From contig OU342807.1 in the NCBI GenBank assembly GCA_910591455.2, forward strand, positions 3,830,430 through 3,894,429: a stretch of 64,000 nt of DNA, read 5' to 3'. The DNA is from Pholis gunnellus (lineage: Eukaryota; Chordata; Actinopteri; Perciformes; Pholidae). Numbering within the stretch: position 1 is the stretch's first letter; each line of letters begins with the position of its first letter. The position numbers and the translations under genes were made by a program. The notes beneath the pieces are model-generated. The model did no database searches and was not told the origin of the DNA. It saw nothing but the letters and a program-made list of their open reading frames with translations. Of the stretch, positions 1-14,409 are shown in pieces.

Positions 1-4364
<4,364 letters not shown>

Positions 4365-5490
4365 AACCGCGCGCGAGAGAGACGACGTCTGGCCCACTCT
4401 GAATGGATCCAACATGGCTTCTGCTCCGGCCACGCAGACTCAGAGACGACCCGTTTAACATATTAAAGGGATGGTTTGTAAGTGGCCTCGATCGGTTAGT
4501 TTGTGTGTGTTATCGTGTGACTTCAGTGGATCCGAACAAACTATTTAAAACGACAAAGTCACACAATAAACAAACTAACCAACCGATCGAGGCAGCGGAA
4601 GACCAGCAGCTCCCGTGATCTGCGAGGGAAAGTCTGCGTTATTATCAATGGAGTCTGCTGGCTTTGTAGAGAACAGTCTCAGTTCCCGGTCAGAAAGGTC
4701 TGTCTCATGACGAGGTACAGCGATGGAAATGTCACAACCCCAGACATTTGTGTTGAGCTCAAAGTGCAGCAGACAAAGTCCAGTTCAGACGGACAGAAGT
4801 CGGCCTGTTGTCTGCGTTCCGAGTCTCGTACTTTTCTTTTAGTGCTTACAAAATGCGCAATGTTGCAGACAGTATGCGTTCAGTTGGAACATACTACTTC
4901 CGTCATAACGTTGCACCTTGAACTGTGACTCTCTTGCTCAAATATCCGCTGTGCAGAGGATTGTGGGCCAGAATAAGCAGAGCATGCTGCGTCTCTCAGT
5001 GAGGTACAGATCACACGGCTCATTGAGTCTTAAGAGGAACAAAAGCCTGCAGGACATCAGCGCCAGAGTTTGACACCACAGCTTCAAGCAGTCGATTCAT
5101 CAGTTGAGTTTTAATCTAAAAGCAGTTGGTGATCTCTCAACACAGATCCAGTGATGCACATTACGTCCTCTCCTTCAATACTTCACTGTGCGTGTGGAAG
5201 GTTTTCACTGACGTTTTATCTCTTTTCTTTCTGTGTCTGTTCAGAGAGGAAGCTGCATTACTCCAGATGTTTATGACATCGACTAGATATCCAACATGCA
5301 ATAAAATGCTGAAATCGTCCATAAATCAACTCTTTAATCAGTAAAGTTTGAACCATAAAACCTCCGCTTCAGGTCACAGTTCTGCTTTCGTGCCGCAGGA
5401 TTGTAAACGCAACTGCTGTTCAAACATTATTGTAATATTCTGTATATAAAATGTTCTTACACACAGATTTGTGCCAATTAAGATTAAAAG
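4365..5490 (+). other. commd1: commd1 3' UTR (probable)
   Basis: Non-coding sequence after the stop codon. Candidate polyadenylation signals are AATAAA at 5300-5305 and ATTAAA at 5483-5488. I cannot tell which is used. A long inverted repeat at 4485-4593 would be part of this UTR. Confidence 0.6.
4485..4593. repeat. Long inverted repeat (hairpin) in the commd1 3' UTR
   Basis: Left arm 4485-4523 (starting gcctcgatcggttagttt) and right arm 4556-4593 (ending aaccaaccgatcgaggc) are reverse complements apart from a few small gaps. The loop is about 32 nt. Transcribed, this would form a long stem. It could be a tiny foldback transposon or a structured UTR element. Confidence 0.85.
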
Positions 5491-5760
5491 TTGTCATGAA
5501 ATGATTTAAGATGCAAAAAGTTTGCCTTTGTGTTTTATTGTCTATTGTCTCAAATGCTGAAACAATGATGTAATCTCTCTTACATAAACGGGATTTGTCG
5601 GTGCTTGCAGGGCAACGCTTCAGGGTGCAGAGATGTTTCCGTTACCTTTTGAAGCTTTGAAACGGCTCCATGTGAATATTTTCTGGTCTTTGTGAAATCA
5701 CGTTACACTGATGGTCGGCCGCTCGTCGTCTGTTGACCGTTGACTGGGCGTGGACGGGGC

Positions 5761-5796
5761 CCGGGGTCGGGCCCGGGGTCGGGTCCGGGGTCGGGT
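5761..5796 (+). repeat. GC-rich 12-bp tandem repeat
   Basis: Three 12-bp units of ccggggtcgggc (last base c or t) with partial units on both sides (about 5753-5805). The tract is very G-rich compared with its surroundings. Confidence 0.9.
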
Positions 5797-5927
5797 CGGT
5801 GGGTTCCTCTTGATTTATGAGCGGAGCGCACACAGTTTCAGAATGAGACTTGTCATTGTTCTAAGAAGACTGAAGCTTTAAACTGTATCTACATTCACAC
5901 TGTATGCTTTAATGCTGAACTCTGCAG

Positions 5928-6543
5928 TGGTGGAAGGTAGCCAAGTACATTCGCTCAAGTACTACTTCAGTACAAATTCAGGTTGTACTTGTACTTTACG
6001 TGAGTATTTTTATTTAAATGCATACTGCTCCTCCACTACATCTCAGAGGCAAATATTGTACCTTTCTTCCACATTTGTCTGACTTTAAAGACTCCTTTAA
6101 ATAACTACTTCCTGTTCAGTGAAAACCTTGTATCTCCAGATGTGTTGATGTTGAATGTTTGTGATGAACTGAAGGATGAAATGTTCCTTCATGTGTTGGT
6201 AAAATCCTCCTACTTCTTCAGATTAATAAACTCTTTAAAGCCTTTTGGATCAGCTGGAAGATGCTTCATAACAAAGCTGAAAACAGATTGTTTGTTCTTT
6301 CTCGAGATACGAGGTTCTCACAAACATGATGATCTCATAGAATATGATGCACTTATGAAGATTAAACTAGACAACAGGATATAAAGTAGATTAAAACATC
6401 TACAGCAGTAAAATGTGACACACATTAATGCAGCAGTGATGTTAATCCAGAAACATCAGATATAGTAAAACACTGACAGAGAACATTTTACTGCACAGTG
6501 AGTACTTTTACTTTAAGTACCTTTTGCTGATACAAACTTTTAT
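5928..6543 (+). repeat. Interspersed repeat family B, copy 2 (split by a MITE)
   Basis: Starts at cagtggtggaaggtagccaa and holds the family landmarks: tccactacatctcagagg, gttgaatgtttgtgatgaac, cttcttcagattaataaa. The copy stops at 6543, where a TTAA-flanked MITE begins. Its continuation (gtactttttactttagtaaa) resumes after 7115. Confidence 0.8.
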
Positions 6544-6723
6544 TTAAAGGGACAATTCACCTAAAATCAAAATACATATTTATTCCCTCTTACCTTATTA
6601 AAGTGCTATTTATCAATCTAGGTGGTTTTGGTGTGAGCGGCCGATTGTTGGAGATATCAGAAGTAGAGATGTCGCCTTCTCTCTCATGTAATGGGACTAT
6701 ATGTCACTTGGTGCTAAAAGTGC

Positions 6724-6757
<34 letters not shown>

Positions 6758-7115
6758 TTGAAAAAATCAACAGCAGTGTCTCATTCCAGAAATCATGACC
6801 TGATTTCTCAAGATAATAATAATACAAATCTTTATAGAGCACATTTCATACAGACTGTGTAGCTCAAAGTGCTCTACATTTAAGAATAATTAAAAACAGA
6901 AAACCTTTTTACAGATAAAATAAATAATAATAGGCAGGAAGAAAGCGTTACATTTGAGGTGTGATTAATGAATGAGATGAATACAACTTTAAAATGATTA
7001 AATTAAATCTACAAAACCAGGCAACTCGCAGCAAAACAGTGTAGATTGATGAACAGCACTGCAGGTCAGAAGGGGAAATACGTGTTTTTGATTTTGGGGT
7101 GAACTGTCCCTTTAA
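6544..7115 (+). mobile_element. TTAA-flanked MITE with terminal inverted repeats
   Basis: The left terminus AGGGACAATTCACC (from 6548) and the right terminus GGTGAACTGTCCCT (to 7111) are inverted repeats with one mismatch. Both are bounded by TTAA (6544-6547 and 7112-7115). The 564-bp interior has a TA-rich run near 6722-6751 and no coding capacity. TTAA target duplication is typical of piggyBac-type insertion; the superfamily assignment is inference. It sits inside a family B repeat, so it inserted later. Confidence 0.85.
6722..6751. repeat. (TA)n microsatellite inside the MITE
   Basis: About 14 TA units in the centre of the TTAA-flanked MITE, a common arrangement in fish MITEs. Confidence 0.85.
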
Positions 7116-7189
7116 GTGCGTACTTTTTACTTTAGTAAAGGACCTGAACGCACTCTTTCCCCTGGACTTGAAGGTGTTCATGCATGGAG

Positions 7190-7530
7190 GGAACGAGCCC
7201 CTTACGTCACCAACATCACCGAGCTGTCCGCTCGCGTTCCACCTGAGGGAGGAGTCACTGCGCGCGCCAGACGACACCGGGACGCGCGCTTGTACCAAAC
7301 CTGTCTTACCTCCCCCCCCACACTCGGGGAACAGAGGAGGTCACTTTGGTGTTCATGTCGGAGATTTCAGGACTCGAGGCTTTAACAGAGGTTCATATTT
7401 TCACGAGGCCAGATCCCACAAAAAGAAAACCCGAACTGCGCCACCTGGAAGGACCTTCAGGTGCACACGCCTGTTGAGCACCTTTGGACCTTCACATGAG
7501 CACGCGAGGAGCCCGTCTGAGAGGTTTGTG
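7190..7530 (+). promoter_or_regulatory. CpG-rich stretch, candidate b3gnt2 promoter / first non-coding exon
   Basis: This 340-bp segment has a high density of CG dinucleotides (for example gcgcgcgccagacgac, gggacgcgcgcttg, cttacgtcacc with a CRE-like TACGTCA). The sequence on both sides is AT-rich repeat. b3gnt2 needs an upstream non-coding exon because its coding exon starts directly at a splice acceptor, and this is the only CpG-rich patch in the gap. The open frames through it look like noise. No transcript evidence is available. Confidence 0.35.
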
Positions 7531-7929
7531 TGTCTCAGAATGAACTGAAACGTGTTGTTGTTGCACCAATGAGGGAAATAACGGAAAAGTCATCTCCGAG
7601 TTTAATCGCTGAATTTATCTTAACGTACTGAGATGAGCGTGAAGTTTGACTTTGGGTTTATTGACACCTTTGTACTGTAACGTACTGTACGGATCACTTT
7701 ATAGAAAAGTGCTCTAACTTTGGGGACATCATAGAAATATTATAAGAAATGACAAATGTGAATGTTTTGCTCCAACCTCACGCATCTATTAGATTAATGA
7801 CTAAATCTAAATACAGTTTCAATGGAGGTACATGTTATAATATTATTATAATTTAAACTCAAAGGTGGAGCTTCATCAGTGACAATATTCAAATGAAACA
7901 CTTTAATATCGTTGTCCCCCGGCTGGTAC

Positions 7930-8372
7930 TCTGACCTTTTTTACTTAAATAATGTGTCTAAATGTAGCACTGAAAGTCCTGAATGAAAAATGTTACTTAC
8001 CGAAGTATTATCAGCAAAATTAAAGTATCAAAAGTAAAAGTACTCTGTTATCATATAATATTATGAGGTTCTGAGTATTTCGGTTTTGTAGTTTGTCAAT
8101 GGGGATCAAGTTTTAGATACTTTATGTACTACTATATATAAATAGTGTAGTACTGCATCGTATATGTAAGTAGGCTGCGTGTTTTTATACATAAAAGTAT
8201 AACTAACTAAAGCTGTCAGATAAGTGAAAACTGCAATATTTTCCTCTGAGATGTAGAGGAGCAGAAGTGTGAAGCTGCATTAAATAGAAACACTCAAGTA
8301 AAAGTACAAGTATGTCAAAATTGTACTCAAGTACAGTACTTGAGTAAATGTATTCAGATACTTGGCAGCCAG
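7930..8372 (-). repeat. Interspersed repeat family B, copy 3
   Basis: Landmarks are aaagtaaaagtactctgtta, actaaagctgtcagat, tgagatgtagaggagcagaa and acttgagtaaatgtattcag. The last two are the reverse of the 5' landmarks of copy 2. Confidence 0.7.
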
Positions 8373-8649
8373 TCGTGCTCAGCTTAAAGTGCTGCTTGTT
8401 CATCAGTCTGCGGTGGTGTTTTATTAACATATTTGTCATCAAGTGAACGACGTAAACAGAACGGTTTGTGGTTTGTGTGAGTTTGAATTTTTTTTGTGTT
8501 TCAGAACAAAAACGCCACTAAAGCACGTTATCAGTGTCGGGGACCCGAAGGTGCTCCACCTCTCAGAGGGTCCCCGAGTCAAAACCCAGATGTTAGGATC
8601 TTCATTATTTATCGTCTAGAAAAACTGTTCATCTTCAGGATGAACTGAA

Positions 8650-8795
8650 GCGGCCTTTAGAAATGGTTCATTTCAACAGCCGTAATCCAAGATGGCGACG
8701 GAGAAATTACCGAATATAAGGCTTCAAAACATCATTCCACAAAACCACAGGTCACGATGACTACGTCCACTTCTTATATACAGTCTGTGGTTGAA
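8650..8795 (-). repeat. Family A-related repeat fragment
   Basis: Holds atggcgacggagaaatt, cgaatataaggcttcaaaac, gactacgtccacttcttata and acagtctgtggtt. The first motif recurs at about 27035-27060 and 53300 next to family A copies, so this is probably the distal part of the same element. Confidence 0.55.
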
Positions 8796-9112
8796 ACACG
8801 TGAATAAAGGCTAGTAAAGGCTGATTTAATTTGAGCCATAAAGTGTGCCTTGGTATTGTGTTTGGTTATGACTTATTGATCACAAAGCTAAGATATCTTT
8901 GGATCCAAAGAAGAGCACCTCTTTGTTCCACACAGCATAGTGTCGGGACATATTCACACCGCATTATCAGGGAAGGTTTTAATATCAGCTCTGCCGAACA
9001 ACACGTGACCCGAACATGATTTTATAGCTTTCATAACAAGTCATATCACTCTGCACACATGGGCCTGTCTTTACGACGGGGCAATAAATTAGATTTGCCC
9101 TACAATGAACTT

Positions 9113-9366
9113 TTATTGTCCCGTGTTCAGGTTTGTTCCGGTGTTGTAATGGCAGAAGTTTCCCCCTGGCTGACGTGTCTTTGTGTTGAACTCCAGAATG
9201 GCTCCAGAAACAGCAGCCTGGTTCTCCTTGGAGACGTCGTCCTCCTCCACCCTGCTGCTCATCCACATGAGGCCAGCAGAGGTCTGGGTCTCCAGCAGAC
9301 CCAACTGACCGATCATCTCCACACCAGTCGCAGGTGATGTATGAGTGACGACACGTGACGGGTGTC
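9113..9366 (-). other. Exon-like orphan segment on the minus strand
   Basis: On the minus strand a pyrimidine tract (tttcttcttcttcttctctc) and AG precede an open frame from 9366 down to a stop at 9113. The central part (IGQLGLLETQTSAGLMWMSS, then RVEEDDVSKENQAAVSGAIL) has strong G/C third-position codon use, as in the real genes here. I do not recognise the protein. It could be a terminal exon of an unseen minus-strand gene, a lost exon or a processed fragment. The plus strand is also open over part of it, which weakens the case. Confidence 0.25.
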
Positions 9367-9474
9367 CTGATGTAATCCGTGAGAGAAGAAGAAGAAGAAA
9401 CCTTTGCCTGAGTTTGTCCACTCCACTTATATCAACGAGCGACTAAAAGTAGAAAACTAGAACAAAACAGCGGA

Positions 9475-9835
9475 GGGGGAAGAGGTACTCTGATCTTTTA
9501 CTTCTGTAAAAGTAGTAATACCACAGTTTAGAAATACATTTTTTTTTACTTAAATTTGACTACAAAAGTATTAGTATCAAAATGTACGTATGGTACCAAA
9601 AGTAAAAGCACTCATGATGCAGAATGGCTCCTTTCAGAATAATAATAATAATAATAAAGTTGGAGCTAAATTGAATTTCATTGCATCATCATAAATTAGT
9701 TGATTACAGTATATATATATTACTGAATTTGTAAAGTAACCAAAGCTGTAGAATATTCACCTCTGAGATGTAGTGAAGTAGAAGTAGAAAGTAGCAAATA
9801 ATTACATTTACTTGAGTAAATGTAATTTTGCAATT
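9475..9835. repeat. Interspersed repeat family B, copy 4
   Basis: Contains ggtactctgatcttttactt, taaaagtagtaataccacag, an AAT run, cctctgagatgtagtgaagt and tttacttgagtaaatgtaat, in the order seen in the copy at 40.27 kb. Confidence 0.7.
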
Positions 9836-10604
9836 TGATTTATTGAAATGACAGTGATTTAAAATGTGTGGTGTCGTAATTAAATTCAACGTCAACTATA
9901 ATCTTGTCACGGCACACTGATTAACGAGGAGATTTTAAAATGATATTTCATATAAAAAAAGGTTGCAGAAACCCTGGCTGAGTGAAAATAAGTAAAAACA
10001 CAGTTAATTTAATATTTATGACACAAGTGTGTTGCTTAGTAGAGACAACGGTGACATCCAGCGGTACATCTGTTGTAAAGTTTCTGCATGTGTTGAAGTA
10101 ACTTGAGATTTGCTTTGCGCTGCTCTATATGTCGAGGAAACAAGGGAACAAGTTTATTATTACGTGTGTGTGCTTTTCTATGTCGCTCAGCAGACAGTGA
10201 CAAAGACTGCTGCCAGTAAACTGGCGTCATGTGTCCGGCTGAATTGGAAACTTGTGATTGCCGTCTGGAGGAAGAGGAGGAGGGAGTAAGGAGGCGATGA
10301 GGGAGGGGGGGGAATGCTCTTGGGCTCGTTCCTGCAGGATTAGAGATAAAAAAAAATGCGGCCTAGTGTGCAAAAGTCTGAGCTCTGAAACCAAACGGGG
10401 GGGGAAATCAAGCTTCCCATTGAACCGCTGTTCCAGATTCTTTCAGTTGTTCTCTCTCTAGAAGCTTCGGCCGAGCTGTCTCTATGTTTCCAAATGTCCC
10501 TTTATATCCTGGCTTTGTTGTGAGTCCTGACTCTGCAGATTTGAGTCCGTTTCTTGTTGCATTTTAATTGATTTGTTTTCTTCTCTTCGTTGTTCTTTGT
10601 GCAG
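9836..10604 (+). other. Gap before the b3gnt2 coding exon
   Basis: AT-rich sequence to about 10240, then a purine-rich stretch (ggaggaagaggaggaggga) and at 10561-10604 a pyrimidine-rich tract ending in gtgcag, the acceptor before the b3gnt2 start. No gene is seen. Confidence 0.6.
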
Positions 10605-11825
10605 ATGCAGAAAAGAGGCATCATGCCCGTGGCGCGGCACAAAATGAGGGTGTTCTGCGTAACGATGATGACGCTGAACATCTTCGTCCTGGTGGGCGTG
10701 TCGTGGAACCTCGGGCGCGACAGAAGCGTTCCCCAGAGGGTTCCAATCCAGCCTGCAAGGTTTTGGCACAAGCAGGAACGGAGCAAATCCTTCTGGAACA
10801 AGGAGCAGCAGCTCCTGGACTTCGTTCACAACCCCGTCGTCAACTCGGCGCCGTCTGGCGAAGTTCTCGCCAAGCTGCCCGATTGGCTGAATGACACGGG
10901 GCCGCCGGACCCCTGTGACCCGGACTACAGGGTCCCCACGCAAATCGTGGACTACAACTCCCTGCCGCAGCGCTTCCAGGATTTCCTTCTGCACATGCGC
11001 TGCAGAACGTACCCCATGCTGATAAACCAGCCCCGCGTTTGTGACGGGAAACCCTTCCTGCTGCTGGCGGTCAAGTCCCTGATCCCGCATTTTGACCGGC
11101 GGCAGGCCATTCGCGAGACGTGGGGTCGTGCGGGCGTCTTAGCCAATCGCACCGTGGCGACGGTGTTCCTGCTCGGCAGCACTTTGTCAGCGGACCACCT
11201 CCCAGACCTGCGGGGGATGCTGGGCCACGAGGCCGAGCGTCACAGAGACCTCCTCCAATGGGACTACAGGGACTCCTTCTACAACCTGACCCTGAAGGAG
11301 GTCCTCTTCCTGGAGTGGTTCGGCCAAAACTGCCCCCACGCCCAGTACGTCCTAAAGGGCGACGATGACGTCTTCATCAACACGCCGCAAGTTATTGACC
11401 TCCTTGAAGGCCTGCCGGAGAGCAAGGCCAAGGATTTGTTCATAGGCGACGTCATCAGTGACGCCGGTCCACATCGAGACCGGACACTCAAGTATTTTGT
11501 CCCAGAGAGTGTGTTCGTGGGGACGTACCCGCCTTACGCAGGAGGCGGAGGATATCTGTACTCGGGGGAGTTGGCGCGACGCCTCTACATCGCATCTCAG
11601 CAGGTGGTCTTGTATCCCATCGACGATGTCTACACAGGGATGTGTCTGAGAAAACTAGGCCTGGCTCCTGAGAAGCACAGCGGCTTCAACACTTTTGACA
11701 TCGAGGAGAAGTACAGGTACAACCCCTGCATCTACCGGAGACTGATGCTGGTCCACAGCCGGACGCCTCAGGAGATGTTGAGGATCTGGTCCTGGATTAT
11801 CCAACCGGAGCTGGACTGCCAGTGA
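10605..11825 (+). CDS. b3gnt2: N-acetyllactosaminide beta-1,3-N-acetylglucosaminyltransferase 2
   Basis: B3GNT2 transfers GlcNAc in beta-1,3 linkage from UDP-GlcNAc onto galactose ends, elongating poly-N-acetyllactosamine on glycoproteins in the Golgi. The reading frame encodes 406 residues (human 397): short cytoplasmic tail, signal-anchor helix about 16-34 (type II), stem, then a GT31 galactosyltransferase domain. Diagnostic motifs are RRQAIRETWG (165-174), the metal-binding DDD in KGDDDVF (253-255), KDLFIGDVI, YPPYAGGGGYLYSG and DDVYTGMCLRKLG (from 340), all as in B3GNT2 rather than other B3GNTs. N-glycosylation sequons NDT, NRT and NLT are present. The coding exon is single, as in mammals, and starts directly after acceptor ttctttgtgcag; M7 or M14 could also initiate. 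It follows commd1 as in human. I cannot tell which teleost paralogue it is. Confidence 0.96.
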   Translation: MQKRGIMPVARHKMRVFCVTMMTLNIFVLVGVSWNLGRDRSVPQRVPIQPARFWHKQERSKSFWNKEQQLLDFVHNPVVNSAPSGEVLAKLPDWLNDTGPPDPCDPDYRVPTQIVDYNSLPQRFQDFLLHMRCRTYPMLINQPRVCDGKPFLLLAVKSLIPHFDRRQAIRETWGRAGVLANRTVATVFLLGSTLSADHLPDLRGMLGHEAERHRDLLQWDYRDSFYNLTLKEVLFLEWFGQNCPHAQYVLKGDDDVFINTPQVIDLLEGLPESKAKDLFIGDVISDAGPHRDRTLKYFVPESVFVGTYPPYAGGGGYLYSGELARRLYIASQQVVLYPIDDVYTGMCLRKLGLAPEKHSGFNTFDIEEKYRYNPCIYRRLMLVHSRTPQEMLRIWSWIIQPELDCQ

Positions 11826-12575
11826 ACACCTTCATTCATCTTTTGTTTGCGCTGCAGAACCTCCGAGTTAGTATTTTAAAGTCATCGAAATAATTTATTA
11901 ACAGTGTCTTCAAGTTGTATTTGTCTTTTCTTCTCCTCTAGCTGTATTATACTCGTGTTAAAGAAAGCATTTGATGAACGAGTGCTCCGGAAACTGCAAA
12001 CATTTTCCCTTGCTAATGCTAATGCTAATGTTAGCAAAATAGCCTTTTTTAAAGTAAAGTCCAGATTCTTGCATGCATGCCAACTGTGAACAAACAATTG
12101 TTAGTGTTAGCATGTCAGCCGGCTAATGTTAGGGGTCGTGTCCACTAAAGTGATTTATTCCCCCCGAGGCCGGCGGATTAAAAAAATGACTGTCAATATT
12201 TGTAATGCTCCGTATTCAAGCTATGCGAAAAACGGCAGCAGCGTGACGAGGCGCTAATCACATATTCTGCTCGAATGCTGAACGTTTGGCGGGTTTTTTT
12301 TCCTGGTCGCCGGGATTTGAAAAACGATCTACTTTGGTTAAAAACGCTGCTCCTCACTGTTTCTTTTTACCCAGCCGTCCAATCCCAGTGGAGGAGGGGC
12401 GGGACAAATAGCCTACCACTAAGACGTGATCAAAAGTGTTTTTATTACGAGTCAGTTGTGGTCTTAATTTGTATGTGTTTGTATTGTTTTTTATGGTTTA
12501 TATTGTGGACTTTATGGTGTCATCATGTCTGAAGAACTGGACCAAACACATTTCCCCGCGTGGGATAATAAAGTT
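11826..12575 (+). other. b3gnt2: b3gnt2 3' UTR (probable)
   Basis: Sequence after the stop, with a (GCTAAT)n stretch near 12014-12035 and AATAAA at 12567-12572 (ggataataaagtttatctga). That last motif also resembles the tail of common fish retroposons, so this signal could belong to an inserted repeat. A second AATAAA lies at 13858-13863. Confidence 0.5.
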
Positions 12576-12596
12576 TATCTGAATCTGAACGAAACG

Positions 12597-12735
12597 ATTT
12601 TACTCGCTGAGATGTATATTATATTGCGGACAAACAAACTAGATATCTCTCACCAAAATAATCTAGATTGATAAATAGAACTACAGATAAGATGAAAAAC
12701 CTGTTTTTTTATTTTCAGGGGAACTGTCCCTTTAA
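12597..12735 (+). mobile_element. Truncated copy of the TTAA MITE (right end)
   Basis: The right terminus ggggaactgtccct followed by TTAA (12732-12735) matches the end of the complete element at 6544-7115. Upstream tctagattgataaatagaac is also shared. The left end is missing. Confidence 0.75.
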
Positions 12736-14319
12736 GACGTTGCGTCATTGAGAGTCAAGACAGTTATAATTGGTAGAAACTACTGTGTATTGATGATGTA
12801 TCTCCATATCCATAAAATACAGAGTTATCGCCTTTCAGAATGGGCCACCTGTTTGTTTTTTCAGGCACTTTTGTATTTTAAAGCGCTAACAAAATAAAAC
12901 AAAAAGTGAGATTTGTTTTGAGGTTTCAGAATAAAGGTTTACCAGATATGGATTTCACTGGTGCATATATTTGGTTACAGCTCTGTCCGGAGTGATGTAA
13001 AATAAATCTCTTATTGAGAAACTCAGGTGTTAAAATAAAAAAATAATAGTTAAAGAAAATAATAAAAAGTATATAAACTAAGGATAAAAATAGAAACTAT
13101 GCAAGAGCAATTAAAGTCAAACTTACAAAGCAAGCGGTACAAATACACACAGTACCTATTACCAGTGTTGTACTTAAACTACTATATGACGAAGTGTTTG
13201 TCTGTGTTCATATAGAAGTATGATGTCGCACATGAGACGGTAACATATTGACTTGATATAGTGTGATAGAATGTAAAACAGCTTAATATTGTATTCATGA
13301 GAGATCAAATATAATATAAAGCCAAATGTAGTAAAATAGTACAACATAATATATAGTATAGCAAACGTAGTGTAGTATAGAACATATATGTAGTATAGTA
13401 TTCTATAAATATGACATGTATTTGTATTTAAAGGTTGGTCCAAACAGAACCAGACGATGGAGCTGTAATCACATTTGGTGGTAGTGTGTAAAGTGAAACT
13501 GTGATATTGTACTACTATTACTACTACTACTACTACTACTACTACAGTACTACTACTACTCTGAACCAGTAACCTCTGAACTGATGATCTCACATTGATT
13601 TCTGTTTAGCAACACAAAGACGACACAGAAAGTATATTTACATTTGTACGATAACTGTGAAACGCTCAGTGTTCATTGTTTTTAGCATCCCAACAGTTGC
13701 TGCTGTTCCTGGGCATTCATCCTGCTATGTGTGTTTGTTTACACGGTGTGTGTGTGTGTTTAAATAAGCAAGTCTGTTTCTCTATTGTTTTGGTTTTAAA
13801 TCTTTTCCAGATAAAACATGAATGTTTGTGTCTTGTGTGTGTTTTTGTCTTTTGATAAATAAAGTTTTGATGAAGATTAAATAGATTTAATCTTATTTTT
13901 GATTATGTTGTTTTTAATACAAATGACAGGTAAGCATTTGCTTTACATTGTTTTTCTTAAATTTCTCTTTAATGTAAATATCTTGTATTATTAATGAATT
14001 CATTATTATAAACACATTTTCTAGCTTAGAAGTGCTGTTGGCAGATGTTTAACATGTATTTTTATATTATTTATGGTCTATATTGGAGCATTTCCCTGAA
14101 GAGTAGAACAAAAAGACTGAATGTGAAAACCAACAGGGACCTCTGGTGGACACATCTGATTCAAACATCCAGCAAAAAGGAAGTCAATCAGCTCACTGAT
14201 GAGTTTCACCTGCTCACACAGGAAAGGAAAACAGCAGCTTAACTGAAGCTGTGAGGATCAACTAGACTTCCTTTATACGCACATTTAAGAAGTTAAACAG
14301 AAACAGTTCTTGGAGTAAA
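12736..14319. other. Intergenic, AT-rich
   Basis: AT-rich sequence with scattered TAT/ATA runs, a TAC/ACT tandem near 13512-13560 and a TG run near 13748-13760. AATAAA at 13858-13863 might be a distal b3gnt2 poly(A) signal. The 280 bp upstream of 14320 probably hold the 5' UTR and promoter of the next gene; no clear core element can be assigned. Confidence 0.6.
13512..13560. repeat. (TAC)n microsatellite
   Basis: About 15 imperfect TAC units with one interruption (acagtac). Confidence 0.9.
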
Positions 14320-14409
14320 ATGCCACGAAAGAACAGCTTTAGCTTAAAAGGTGTGCTGCTCATATTTCTGCTGATATTTGGTCTATTTTGGAAACACTGT
14401 GACTCTCAG
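14320..14409 (+). CDS. CUB-SEA-EGF gene exon 1: signal peptide
   Basis: 30 codons from the first ATG to donor CTCAG/gtgagg. Basic N-terminus (MPRKN) then a hydrophobic core; it ends phase 0. Confidence 0.8.

Noticed and set aside
7099..7548. 149-residue frame across the CpG-rich patch
   Set aside because: Begins inside the end of a MITE, has no domain, and a second frame is also open; better explained by CpG richness.
10482..11090. 202-residue frame on the minus strand
   Set aside because: Antisense shadow of the b3gnt2 coding exon; GC-rich third positions of b3gnt2 keep it open.
12597..12735. Second full MITE copy
   Set aside because: Only the right terminus is present; no left inverted end within 600 bp upstream.
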